Shown here in pieces: positions 42,033-50,683 of a stretch of 64,000 bases of DNA. Within the stretch, counting starts at the first letter, position 1. Each line of letters begins with the position of its first letter. This stretch comes from Pseudomonas sp. Irchel 3H7 (lineage in GTDB: Bacteria; Pseudomonadota; Gammaproteobacteria; Pseudomonadales; Pseudomonadaceae): NCBI RefSeq assembly GCF_900187605.1, contig NZ_FYEA01000010.1:1-64000 (forward strand). The letters run 5' to 3'. A program made the position numbers and the translations under genes. The notes under the pieces were generated by a model that worked only from the letters and a program-made list of their open reading frames with translations, did no database searches and was not told the origin of the DNA.

Positions 42033-43376
42033 TTGAGCACAGCGCCGAACAACCTGCCCCGCCCCGATCCCGTCACCCTGCGCCAGGCCTGGCGCTTCTG
42101 GCTGAAACTCGGCTGCATCGGTTTCGGCGGGCCGGCCGGGCAGATCGCGATCATGCATCAGGAGTTGGTCGAACGTCGGCGCTGGATCTCCGAAAAGCGT
42201 TTTCTGCACGCACTCAACTACTGCATGTTGCTGCCCGGCCCCGAGGCTCAGCAACTGGCGACTTACATCGGCTGGCTGCTGCATCGCACCTGGGGCGGTG
42301 TCATCGCCGGTGCGCTGTTTGTGCTGCCGTCGCTGTTCATTCTGATTGGCTTGTCGTGGCTGTACGTCGCTTTCGGTGACGTGCCGGCGGTGGCCGGGGT
42401 GTTTTACGGGATCAAACCGGCAATCACCGCGATTGTGTTGCACGCCGCACATCGCATCGGCTCGCGTGCATTGAAGAATGCCTGGCTGTGGGCGATTGCC
42501 GGGGCGTCGTTCGTGGCAATTTTCGCCTTCAATCTGCCCTTCCCCTTGATCGTCCTCGGGGCTGCGTTGATCGGCTATCTGGGCGGACGGTTCGCGCCGC
42601 AGCGGTTCAGCAACGCAGGTGCGCGCAACAGCGAGAAATCCTTCGGCCCGGCGTTGATCGATGACGATACGCCGGCCCCCGAACATGCCCGTTTCAGCCT
42701 GCCGAAGCTGCTGCGTCTGGCTTTGATCGGCGCAGTGCTCTGGTGTTTACCGATGGCGTTGTTGACCGCATTATTCGGCTGGGACGGCACGTTCACGCAA
42801 ATGGCCTGGTTCTTCACCAAAGCCGCCCTGCTCACGTTTGGCGGCGCCTACGCGGTGCTGCCTTACGTTTATCAGGGTGCCGTCGGGCATTACGGCTGGT
42901 TGACGCCGACACAGATGATCGACGGCCTCGCCCTCGGCGAAACCACCCCCGGCCCGCTGATCATGGTGGCGGCGTTTGTCGGTTTCGTCGGTGCCTACGT
43001 GCAACCGGCGTTCGGCCCCGAACATGCCTTTGCCGCCGGCGCACTGGCAGCAACGCTGGTGACCTGGTTCACCTTCCTGCCCTCGTTTCTGTTCATCCTC
43101 GCCGGCGGGCCGTTGGTGGAATCGACGCACAACGAACTGAAGTTCACCGCGCCGCTGACGGCAATCACCGCCGCCGTGGTCGGGGTGATTGTGAATCTGG
43201 CGTGTTTCTTCGCTTATCACGTGTTCTGGCCGAATGGCTTTAACGGGGCGACAGATGTTTTTTCAGTGGCGCTGGCCGTTGCGGCGGCATTGGCCTTGTT
43301 CGTTTTCAAACGCGGTGTGATCAGTGTGTTGATCGTTTGCGCCCTCGCCGGGCTGGGCTTTGAACTGATGCGCTGA
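42033..43376 (+). CDS. chrA: Chromate efflux transporter, long-chain CHR type
   Basis: A 447-residue inner-membrane protein of two homologous halves. The N-terminal half carries LKLGCIGFGGPAGQIAIMH and the C-terminal half TFGGAYAVLPYVYQGAV, the two CHR motifs, joined by a hydrophilic linker (about 190-225). It exports chromate by a proton- or sulfate-coupled mechanism. The best start is TTG at 42033 with GGAG seven bases upstream; no ATG lies near enough to keep the first conserved segment. The first residues after it (STAPNNLPRPDPVTLRQAW) fit the family. Confidence 0.9.
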   Translation: MSTAPNNLPRPDPVTLRQAWRFWLKLGCIGFGGPAGQIAIMHQELVERRRWISEKRFLHALNYCMLLPGPEAQQLATYIGWLLHRTWGGVIAGALFVLPSLFILIGLSWLYVAFGDVPAVAGVFYGIKPAITAIVLHAAHRIGSRALKNAWLWAIAGASFVAIFAFNLPFPLIVLGAALIGYLGGRFAPQRFSNAGARNSEKSFGPALIDDDTPAPEHARFSLPKLLRLALIGAVLWCLPMALLTALFGWDGTFTQMAWFFTKAALLTFGGAYAVLPYVYQGAVGHYGWLTPTQMIDGLALGETTPGPLIMVAAFVGFVGAYVQPAFGPEHAFAAGALAATLVTWFTFLPSFLFILAGGPLVESTHNELKFTAPLTAITAAVVGVIVNLACFFAYHVFWPNGFNGATDVFSVALAVAAALALFVFKRGVISVLIVCALAGLGFELMR

Positions 43377-43492
43377 ACCCTGGCCTGCGAATCTCCCGTT
43401 TACACGCCCGCGAATTCCCCCTTACTATCCGGGCACACCGGTCGGCGGGCATCCCCCGCCACCGACGTTTTCCGCCAACGGAAACACGCGTT

Positions 43493-43570
43493 ATGAGTAC
43501 GTCACTACAACAACCAGAATCGTTGAACGTCTCTACCCTGCGCGCCCTCTCTCACAAGGGCGGCGTATGA
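43493..43570 (+). CDS. Unrecognised 25-codon ORF upstream of the glutamine-synthetase-like gene
   Basis: An ATG with a GGAA-type ribosome site opens 25 codons (peptide MSTSLQQPESLNVST..., polar, with one Cys-free basic end). Its stop overlaps the next tiny ORF by ATGA. It could be a leader peptide or a relic of a deleted transporter gene. I do not recognise it. Confidence 0.25.
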   Translation: MSTSLQQPESLNVSTLRALSHKGGV

Positions 43571-43656
43571 ATCGTATCGTCAATCTCCCCATGGCCCTGC
43601 GCCGTTCCAAGCTGCGTCACTCCGCACGCCCGCCGGATATCGCCCGGTCTATCTGA
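43567..43656 (+). CDS. Unrecognised 29-codon ORF, coupled to the preceding one
   Basis: It starts in the stop codon of the ORF at 43493 (ATGA). The 29-residue product is basic (MNRIVNLPMALRRSKLRH...). It ends 130 bases before the synthetase gene. The rest of 43377-43786 holds no clear promoter or repeat that I can see. It is weak as a gene on its own; interest lies in the coupling. Confidence 0.25.
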   Translation: MNRIVNLPMALRRSKLRHSARPPDIARSI

Positions 43657-43786
43657 TCGCGTCCGTTAAAGAACCGCGACAGCCCCCTGCTTCTTGATAT
43701 CCCTGCCAGGACACCTACGCCTTTTTGCCGCGTCGTGTCCGGCCCGAATCTGCGCGCCTGTGCGGCGCCATCGTGAGTGATTGATT

Positions 43787-45151
43787 ATGAAATTCGCAGC
43801 CATCGAAGACGCACGCCTGTTCCTTGACCAGAACCCCGATATCGACATGATCGAGTTGTTCATTCTCGACGCCAACGGCGTGCCACGCGGCAAGCTGTTG
43901 CACCGCGAAGAACTGCTCGCCGTGTACCAAAGCGGTCGACCGCTACCAAGCACCATCCTCGGTCTGACCGTGCAGGGTGAAGACGTCGAGAACTCCGGCC
44001 TGGTCTGGGACGTCGGCGATATCGACTGCCGCGCCTATCCGCTGGAAGGCAGTCTGGTGCGCCTGCCATGGCGGCAGATTCCGACCGCCGCCGTGCAGGT
44101 CAGCATGCACCCGACCGAGGGCATGCCTTCGAGCATCGCCGACCCACGACACTTGCTGATCAAGGTCATCGACGGGCTCAAGGCCGAGGGTTATCACCCG
44201 GTGATGGCCTGCGAGCTGGAGTTCTACTTGCTCGATGCCAAACGCGATCACAACGGCCGTCCGCAACCGGCACTGGACGCTGACGGTGGTCGACCGCGAC
44301 ACACCCAGGTTTATGGTTTGCGCGAGCTGGAGCAGATCGAACCGTTCCTCGCCGACCTCTACAGCGCCTGCAAACTGCACGGCATTCCGGCGCGCACGGC
44401 GATCTCCGAATACGCGCCGGGTCAGGTCGAAATCACCCTCGAACATGGCGACGCGCTGGAGGCGATGGATCAGGCGGTGCGCTACAAACGTCTGGTCAAA
44501 GCCATCGCCCACAAGCACGGCATGCAGGCGACCTTCATGGCCAAGCCGTTCGATGATCTGGCCGGCACCGGCATGCACATGCATGTCAGTCTGGCCGATG
44601 GCGCGGGACACAATCTGTTTGCCTCGGAAGACCCGGCCGGCACGCCGCTGCTGCGCACGGCGATTGGCGGCATGCTCGCGTCATTGCTCGATTCGCTGCT
44701 GCTGTTCTGCCCTAACGCCAACTCGTATCGACGCTTTCAGGCCAACAGCTACGCGCCGCTGGCGCCGACCTGGGGCGTCGACAATCGTACTGTCAGCCTG
44801 CGCGTGCCCGGTGGCCCGGCCAACACCCGGCACATCGAACACCGCATCTGCGGCGCCGACGCCAACCCGTATCTGGCAGCGGCGGCGATCCTTGCCGGGA
44901 TTCATCGTGGCATTCGTGAAGACCTTGATCCGGGTGCGCCGGTCGAGGGCAATGGTTATGCGCAGGCGAAGGAATTGCTGCCGACGGATTGGCTGACGTC
45001 GCTGCAGGCGCTGGAAAATTCAGTGTGGGCGCGGGATGCGTTGGGGCAGGAATTTCTCGGGGTGTATCTGGCGGTGAAGCGTGCCGAGTATCGGCAGTTC
45101 ATGGCCGAAGTGGGTGAGCAGGATTGGCGTTGGTATCTCACCGACGCCTGA
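43787..45151 (+). CDS. Glutamine synthetase-like enzyme, probable gamma-glutamylpolyamine synthetase
   Basis: A 454-residue GS-fold protein. Conserved parts are ELFILDANGVPRGKLLHREEL (N-terminal beta-grasp), ACELEFYLLDAKRD (metal-binding Glu), AISEYAPGQVEITLEHGD, FMAKPFDDLAGTGMHMHVSLAD (ATP-binding region with the HMHVS motif) and RIEHRICGADANPYLAAAAIL (adenylylation-region analogue). The Tyr adenylylation site of true GlnA is absent. It is a paralogue of the puuA-like gene at 60036 and is followed by an FAD oxidase, as in putrescine catabolism. The ATG at 43787 was chosen over a TTG two codons earlier. Confidence 0.9.
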   Translation: MKFAAIEDARLFLDQNPDIDMIELFILDANGVPRGKLLHREELLAVYQSGRPLPSTILGLTVQGEDVENSGLVWDVGDIDCRAYPLEGSLVRLPWRQIPTAAVQVSMHPTEGMPSSIADPRHLLIKVIDGLKAEGYHPVMACELEFYLLDAKRDHNGRPQPALDADGGRPRHTQVYGLRELEQIEPFLADLYSACKLHGIPARTAISEYAPGQVEITLEHGDALEAMDQAVRYKRLVKAIAHKHGMQATFMAKPFDDLAGTGMHMHVSLADGAGHNLFASEDPAGTPLLRTAIGGMLASLLDSLLLFCPNANSYRRFQANSYAPLAPTWGVDNRTVSLRVPGGPANTRHIEHRICGADANPYLAAAAILAGIHRGIREDLDPGAPVEGNGYAQAKELLPTDWLTSLQALENSVWARDALGQEFLGVYLAVKRAEYRQFMAEVGEQDWRWYLTDA

Positions 45152-45169
45152 ATATTCACCACTATCCCT

Positions 45170-45258
45170 TGTAGGAGTGAGCCTGCTCGCGATGAGGCCA
45201 TGTCAGTCACATCATAGGTGAATGACACACCGCTATCGCGAGCAGGCGAAGGCCTACA
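45170..45258. repeat. REPIN with a decayed right arm
   Basis: The left arm TGTAGGAGTGAGCCTGCTCGCGATG is intact. The right arm reads ATCGCGAGCAGGCGAAGGCCTACA, with an altered segment in place of the TCACTC block. It lies between the synthetase and oxidase genes. Confidence 0.85.
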
Positions 45259-45297
45259 GGGACCGCGTACAACCGAAGAATTTGTGTGGACACTGAC

Positions 45298-46581
45298 ATG
45301 ACCGAACGCTGCAATTCCTACTACACCGCCACCCTTAACCAAGACACCGACTACCCGACCCTGCAAGGCCGGCACAAGGTTGACGTGGTGATCATCGGCG
45401 GCGGCTTTACCGGCGTCGCCACCGCCGTCGAACTCGCTGAAAAAGGCCTGAAAGTCGCCATCGTCGAAAGCCACAAGATCGGCTGGGGCGCCACCGGGCG
45501 CAATGGCGGACAAGTCACCGGCAGCCTTTCCGGCGACGGCGCGATGCGCAAACAGATGCGCGCGAAACTCGGCAATGAAGTCGATGATTTCATCTGGCAC
45601 CTGCGCTGGCGCGGACATGAAATCATCCAGCAACGCGTCGAGAAATACGGCATTCAATGCGACCTCAAACACGGCCACTTGCACGCCGCGTACAAGCCCA
45701 GCCACATGACTGATTTGCGTAAGGATCATGAAGAAGCCGTACGGCGCGGATTAGGCGATGAAGTCAGCCTGCTCGACCGCAGTCAGGTGCGTGATCTGCT
45801 GCAAAGCGACCTCTACCACGGCGCAATCAAGAATACCCGCAACATGCATCTGCACCCGCTCAACCTGTGCATCGGTGAAGCGCGGGCGGCGGAAAGTCTC
45901 GGGGCGCTGATCTTCGAAAACAGCGAAGTGCTGGAGATTATTCACGGCGCTACACCCGGTGTGCGCACGGCTCACGGGCAGATCGACGCTAATCAAGTAA
46001 TGCTCGCGGGCGACGTCTATCACAAGCTCGAACCGGGACAGCTCAAGGGCAAGATTTTCCCGGCCATGGGCGGCATCGTCACCACCGCACCGCTCGGCGA
46101 TCTGGCGAAACAGATCAACCCCGAAGACCTCGCGGTGTACGACTGCCGCTTCGTCCTCGACTACTACCGCCTCACCGCCGACGGCCGCTTGCTGTTCGGT
46201 GGCGGCGCCAACTACAGCGGCAAGGACTCACGGGACATCGCCGCCGAACTGCGCCCGTGCATCGAGCAAACCTTCCCGGCGCTCAAAGGCGTGCAGATCG
46301 ATTACCAGTGGAGCTGCGCAATGGGCATCGTGATCAACCGCATCCCGCAACTGGGCAAGCTCTCGGACAACGTCTGGTATTGCCAGGGCTACTCGGGGCA
46401 CGGCATCGCGACCACGCACATCATGGGCGAAATCATGGGCCGGGCGATCACCGGGCAGATGGAGCAGTTCGATACGTTTGCCCAGTGCCAGCACATTCGT
46501 GTGCCGATGGGGGATTTGCTCGGTAACCCGTTGTTGGCGGCGGGGATGTGGTATTACCAGATGCTTGAGCGACTTCGCTAA
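45298..46581 (+). CDS. FAD-dependent oxidoreductase, PuuB/OrdL type
   Basis: A 427-residue DAO-family flavoenzyme. VDVVIIGGGFTGVATAVELAEKG (residues 24-46) is the dinucleotide-binding fold, GATGRNGGQVTGSLSGDGA the FAD contact, and NVWYCQGYSGHGIATTHIMGEIMG the C-terminal FAD-binding motif. By homology it oxidises gamma-glutamylputrescine or a related amine. It is a paralogue of the puuB gene at 56940 and sits 146 bases after a GS-like gene, across a REPIN. Confidence 0.88.
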   Translation: MTERCNSYYTATLNQDTDYPTLQGRHKVDVVIIGGGFTGVATAVELAEKGLKVAIVESHKIGWGATGRNGGQVTGSLSGDGAMRKQMRAKLGNEVDDFIWHLRWRGHEIIQQRVEKYGIQCDLKHGHLHAAYKPSHMTDLRKDHEEAVRRGLGDEVSLLDRSQVRDLLQSDLYHGAIKNTRNMHLHPLNLCIGEARAAESLGALIFENSEVLEIIHGATPGVRTAHGQIDANQVMLAGDVYHKLEPGQLKGKIFPAMGGIVTTAPLGDLAKQINPEDLAVYDCRFVLDYYRLTADGRLLFGGGANYSGKDSRDIAAELRPCIEQTFPALKGVQIDYQWSCAMGIVINRIPQLGKLSDNVWYCQGYSGHGIATTHIMGEIMGRAITGQMEQFDTFAQCQHIRVPMGDLLGNPLLAAGMWYYQMLERLR

Positions 46582-46604
46582 GCCTGTGTTGATCCTGCTG
46601 ACCC

Positions 46605-46698
46605 CATCGCTGGCAAGCCAGCTCCCACAGTGTCCGTGGCGTACCCAAATTTCATGTACACCGCAAAAACCTGTGGGAGCTGGCTTGCCAGCGATGAG
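46605..46698. repeat. REPIN (TGGGAGCTGGCTTGCCAGCGATG type)
   Basis: Two inverted REPs lie about 45 bases apart between convergent genes. Confidence 0.9.
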
Positions 46699-46721
46699 GC
46701 CATCAGCCCCACCCCAAAACC

Positions 46722-47507
46722 TCAATCCGGCAACTGCTCCACCACAATCCCCAACCGCCGATAATCCTCGACACTCCCCGACGCCACATGCCGCTCGGTA
46801 ATCAGCGTATGCAGGCGCGAACACGGCGCCACCACAAACGGCTCCACCGCCCCGAGCTTGTCCGCCGTGGTCACCGCAATCACCCGCGCGGCGCCATCGA
46901 GCATCGCCTGCTTCACCGGCACTTCATCGAAATGCAGCGAAGTGATCCCCACTTCCGGATGAATCGCACAAACCCCGGTAATCGCCAGATCCGCCCTGAT
47001 CCCGGCCAGCAGCCGTAGCGCCTCATGCCCACCCGCCGCCATCGTCCGCGGGTTCAACTGGCCGCCAGCGAGAATCACTTTCACAGCCTTGAATTCAGAC
47101 AGGGCAATCGCCGTCATCGGTGAAGCGGTCACCGCCGTGATGCTGATATCTGCACGCAACGAGCGCGCCACTTGTAGCGTGGTCGAGCCGGAATCGAACA
47201 GCACAATCTGCCCGTCTTCAATTTCCTGCGCGGCCCGTTGCGCCAGGCGGATTTTCACCTCATCCGTCTCGTCCAGCCGCGTGAAGTAGTCCTTGCCGGA
47301 GTCTTTCGGACGCGGCAACGCCCCGCCGTGTACGCGTTGCACCAGCCCGGCATTGTCCAGTTCGGCGAGGTCGCGGCGGATGGTGTCTTCGGACACCGCA
47401 AAGTGCTGACTCAGCTCGGAGGCCATAACCTTGCCGTCACGTTCGAGGAGCAAAAGGATTTTCTGCCGGCGCAGAGAGGGCAGTTCGGCTGCGGAATGAT
47501 CGTGCAT
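46722..47507 (-). CDS. DeoR/GlpR-family transcriptional regulator
   Basis: A 261-residue repressor: RRQKILLLLERDGKVMASELSQHFAVSEDTIRRDLAELDNAGLVQRVHGGAL (about 13-64) is the DeoR helix-turn-helix and following GG wing. DeoRC follows with IVLFDSGSTTLQVARSL and VILAGGQLNPRTMAAGG, a sugar-phosphate isomerase-like effector domain. The target genes are not obvious: no sugar gene lies beside it. Imperfect TCGAT/ATCGA repeats lie at 47596 and 47608 in its upstream region. Confidence 0.9.
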   Translation of the reverse strand: MHDHSAAELPSLRRQKILLLLERDGKVMASELSQHFAVSEDTIRRDLAELDNAGLVQRVHGGALPRPKDSGKDYFTRLDETDEVKIRLAQRAAQEIEDGQIVLFDSGSTTLQVARSLRADISITAVTASPMTAIALSEFKAVKVILAGGQLNPRTMAAGGHEALRLLAGIRADLAITGVCAIHPEVGITSLHFDEVPVKQAMLDGAARVIAVTTADKLGAVEPFVVAPCSRLHTLITERHVASGSVEDYRRLGIVVEQLPD

Positions 47508-47996
47508 GGTTATGCCTGTTTATGCTTGTAATTGCAGGTTTCGCAAGACTAGCGAAAGCCCCAAGTAAACACAAACCGACCGGGTATCAATCGTTTCGAT
47601 CATTGGAATCGACAAGGCGAATTTTTTCTTTGCTTTCAACCTGTTCAGAATGGCCGCACTTCTAAAAGGCTCAGGATGAACACCTCATGAATCTCAATTT
47701 TGCGTTTGCCTGCATGATCGTCGTGTCGTTCGCGATTGCCCTGGGCCATGCGTAATGGGTTGATGGACAGATGCTCAGCAAAATTTTAGTTTTGGACGTC
47801 CCCCTGCTACAAAGAAGGCCGTATGGCGATAACCCGAAGCCTCAGCATTCCAGGCTAGAATGCGATTTAGGCTCTGCAAGAAAAGGGACGTAGCAATCAA
47901 CGGTTGAAACAAACCAGCGCGGCTATATGTATGTAACATTTAACAGTAGCGATGATCGAGCTTGTTATCGTGACGTTTGGCAGAGGAATAAGAAGG
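47508..47996. other. 489-bp gap: DeoR upstream region and edge of a low-GC insertion
   Basis: It holds a TCGAT/ATCGA repeat (47596-47612), the 22-codon ORF at 47687 and, from about 47760, sequence of clearly lower GC that continues into the next gene. No tRNA, repeat or integrase marks the boundary. Confidence 0.5.
47687..47755 (+). CDS. Unrecognised 22-residue hydrophobic peptide
   Basis: An ATG with AGGA about eleven bases upstream opens a 22-residue peptide (MNLNFAFACMIVV...) that is almost entirely hydrophobic, as in known single-pass micro-membrane proteins. It lies just outside the low-GC segment and on the strand opposite the DeoR gene. It could be the surviving start of a DeoR-controlled transcript. 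Evidence is only the frame and its hydrophobicity. Confidence 0.3.
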   Translation: MNLNFAFACMIVVSFAIALGHA

Positions 47997-49139
47997 ATGA
48001 AATTTTTTACGGATAGCGCTGTCGGCAAACTGTTACTAGCATTATTAGTTGCTCTGCTAGCTTTGGGAGTTTTGGCTCCCGTGGCAGTATTGGCAATTTA
48101 TTACAAGCATCTCGGTAGTATTTCTAACGAACCTCAGGACTGGTCGGCATTTGGATCAGTAATGTCGGGTTCCTTTACACTTCTCGCTGCGACTGCAACC
48201 ACAGCAACCCTCCTTCTTTTGATACGGCAGAAAAAGGACGCCGACGCGGTAGTTGCCAAGCAGATAATCGCGATGCAATTCGAGCAATATATTAAGCACA
48301 GGTCTTTATTCATGGAGACTCTAGATGACATTGAAGACAAATTCGATGACGCATTTTCTTTCAACGACCGCAGCCAGATATATCGTTTATTCTTTCCGAA
48401 AAACAGTGCCTTTCACATGTCTTACATCGGCGGAAGTTTCTGCGAAGCAATTTTCGAAAAATATAAGGAGGTGCTAGACGCCGAGATAAATCTCGTTAGA
48501 TGTAAAGGACTTGATCAAGCGACAGAATTTGGTTGGGCTCTCCGAAGACTGAATGACCTATTGGGAATAAATTGGTCGCGCATTGAGCGAGAGGGTGAGC
48601 TACGAGTGTTCCAAGGTCATATCAGTTATCGGGGATACAAGTACGCCGGATTGAACCTATTCCATATCAGCTCTGATTTATCTCGCATCAATCACGTCGT
48701 GAGTTATTTACTTGAGTTTTCAGGAAGAGAGGAACTGTTCAACACAACTATTTATCAACTCAGTTCTATCGAAGCACTACAAAAAAATCTTTGCAGTGTA
48801 GTGTTGGATAACGACCAGACGAGAGTTGAATTTTATTCAGAGAATAATGACAGACTGCGCGCCTTTTATGACATATACGAGCACTGCAAACAAACATGGA
48901 ATAATAACGAAAGGTCTTTTGAGCGCGCTTATGAATACCTTGAAAGTATATTGAGCGGAGGGCACGGCGATCAGTATTTATCGTCGGCCGACAACACTAA
49001 AGAAGTTCAAGAGCACTGCAGAAACCTTGTAATCGATGCACAAAAGTCACTTGCGGAGAAATTAGGAATACAGGTTGAGCCCACGATGGACGGCGTAAAC
49101 TTTAAAGATTTATACATCAAGCTTTACAAGCTTAAATAG
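47997..49139 (+). CDS. Two-TM membrane protein resembling putative phage abortive-infection proteins (PutAbiC type)
   Basis: A 380-residue protein. Hydrophobic helices lie at about 10-33 and 49-70, separated by DWSAFGSVMSGSF. After TM2 comes a QKKDADAVVAKQIIAMQFEQYIKHRSLFMETLDDIE coiled-coil-like helix and a long soluble helical domain. The layout (Trp-Phe-Gly loop, second TM, then a long charged helix) recalls proteins annotated as putative phage abortive infection protein. Low GC and codon use unlike the neighbours indicate horizontal transfer. The ATG at 47997 was chosen (GAGG ten bases upstream). No partner gene is adjacent. Confidence 0.6.
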   Translation: MKFFTDSAVGKLLLALLVALLALGVLAPVAVLAIYYKHLGSISNEPQDWSAFGSVMSGSFTLLAATATTATLLLLIRQKKDADAVVAKQIIAMQFEQYIKHRSLFMETLDDIEDKFDDAFSFNDRSQIYRLFFPKNSAFHMSYIGGSFCEAIFEKYKEVLDAEINLVRCKGLDQATEFGWALRRLNDLLGINWSRIEREGELRVFQGHISYRGYKYAGLNLFHISSDLSRINHVVSYLLEFSGREELFNTTIYQLSSIEALQKNLCSVVLDNDQTRVEFYSENNDRLRAFYDIYEHCKQTWNNNERSFERAYEYLESILSGGHGDQYLSSADNTKEVQEHCRNLVIDAQKSLAEKLGIQVEPTMDGVNFKDLYIKLYKLK

Positions 49140-49522
49140 TTATTATAAAAGGGCTGCCATTAGGGCGACCTAGACGTTCATTACGATTTCCAATTTGGTA
49201 AATTCCAATTCCAACAGAATATCCACACTGACATAGCGCATCAAAACTTGGGATCAGAACATCAGCTGAAGTGTCCTACGCAACAGCGATTTTCTGCTCC
49301 ATTAAATGCGGGCGCCCGCGTAGAGGATGTAGATGATTCCTTGCCGAAAACTTCTATGAGGCCAAAGAGCTTATCCCTCCTCGCTTGATGAAGCGCAAGC
49401 CCAAGCATAGTTTACCCAACCTGTTTGACCGGCGAAAAATGACCGCGCAACATTAACAATATGAGAGTTTTGCTGGCTGGAAGACCAGATCATGATTAGT
49501 TTCGGCAAGGGGAAATTGCGAA
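49140..49522. other. 383-bp low-GC gap, probably an insertion scar
   Basis: No full gene is seen. An open 39-codon stretch at 49337-49456 on the plus strand ends in LIPPRLMKRKPKHSLPNLF and then DRRKMTAQH-stop. It reads like the C-terminal tail of a lost protein. The segment is AT-rich up to about 49500, where normal composition resumes. No terminal repeats were found. Confidence 0.35.
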
Positions 49523-50542
49523 TTACACCTCTTCGCGCACCCGCCGCACCTGCACCAACAACGCCGGCGCAAAGTGCAGCAACACCATCCGGCTCAAATG
49601 ATGAGTCAGGATAAACACCACATTCAGCCCCCCACCAAACGCGACAATCGCAATCGTCTCAATCGCCCCCGGCATGTACGCCAACCACAGCGACAGCGGA
49701 TCACTGCCCAACCAGCGCGCCGCCACTTCAGCAAATACCGCCGCGACCACGATCATCAAACCGACCGAGACCAACGCTGTGCGCCCATGACGTCCCAGTT
49801 CCGCGACGCCCAGCCCCTGAAACCTTGAGCCGATCCGCACGCCGAGTATCAGCGCGGCCAGATTCAGGCTCCAGTCCGGCATGTGAAACCCGTGCAACCA
49901 TCCCGACTTCACAAACACCGCAGTGATGATAATTGCCGTGAGCATGAACGGAGCCGGAACACCGATCACCAGCAGCAAGCGCCCGAGCAGCACGCTCAGC
50001 GCGATGACCGAAAGCGCAGTCAACGCCATGCCTGTGGTCAGTGGATCACCATCGGCAACCGCGATGGCTGCTTGGCCGGGAATCAAGAAACTCACCAACA
50101 CCGTGATGAGCAGCAAGCGCATCAAGTGCACGATGATGACCTTGCTAGACGCCTTTTCCGACTCGAGCAAATCAAACACCGCCGCCAGCGCACCGGGATA
50201 AACCCCCAGCAGCGCATCAGTGCGATTCCAGCCAGCGCCGCGCGTCAGCCACCATCCGGCCAATGCGATCTGCACTGCCAGGCAAATCAGCAACACGCCG
50301 AGGCTCGGCAACATCGTCGAGGCCGTCTCGCTGTCCCACGCTTCGAACATCAATCCGGTGGCGATGCCCAGCGTGACCTGGATGTAGCCCAGTCCGTAAG
50401 GTGTTGCCGGCGCGATACCGGTTTTACTGGCAAACAATGCGGTGACGACAATCGAACCCAACAGCAGGCCATGGGGCACGCCTTCGAACTGCAACAGTGC
50501 GCCGAAACCGGCGGCAATCAACAAACACAGAATGGATTTCAT
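49523..50542 (-). CDS. AbrB-type membrane protein (former ammonia-monooxygenase-like family)
   Basis: A 339-residue protein with about ten hydrophobic helices in two related halves (GVPHGLLLGSIVVTALFAS and GVPAPFMLTAIIITAVF are the matching positions). LLGVYPGALAAVFDLLE and ALWLAYMPGAIETIAIVAFGGGLNVVFILTHHLSRM are the repeated PGA motifs. The family is annotated as AbrB/putative ammonia monooxygenase but its activity is unproven; transport is the best guess. It stands alone between the low-GC gap and a repeat. Confidence 0.85.
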   Translation of the reverse strand: MKSILCLLIAAGFGALLQFEGVPHGLLLGSIVVTALFASKTGIAPATPYGLGYIQVTLGIATGLMFEAWDSETASTMLPSLGVLLICLAVQIALAGWWLTRGAGWNRTDALLGVYPGALAAVFDLLESEKASSKVIIVHLMRLLLITVLVSFLIPGQAAIAVADGDPLTTGMALTALSVIALSVLLGRLLLVIGVPAPFMLTAIIITAVFVKSGWLHGFHMPDWSLNLAALILGVRIGSRFQGLGVAELGRHGRTALVSVGLMIVVAAVFAEVAARWLGSDPLSLWLAYMPGAIETIAIVAFGGGLNVVFILTHHLSRMVLLHFAPALLVQVRRVREEV

Positions 50543-50583
50543 AGTCGCCTTCCTGGCTATTTACCTGACACACCACAACCCGT

Positions 50584-50667
50584 GTAGAAGCTGCCGAAGG
50601 CTGCGATCTTTTGACTTTTGTTTTTAAAAGCAAGATCAAAAGATCGCAGCCTTCGGCAGCTCCTACA
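50584..50667. repeat. AGCTGCCGAAGGCTGCGATC inverted repeat (second copy)
   Basis: Arms and loop (TTTTGACTTTTG...AAGCAAGATCAAAAG) match the element at 21544. It separates two minus-strand genes. Confidence 0.9.
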
Positions 50668-50683
50668 GGGGATTTAGTTGTTT

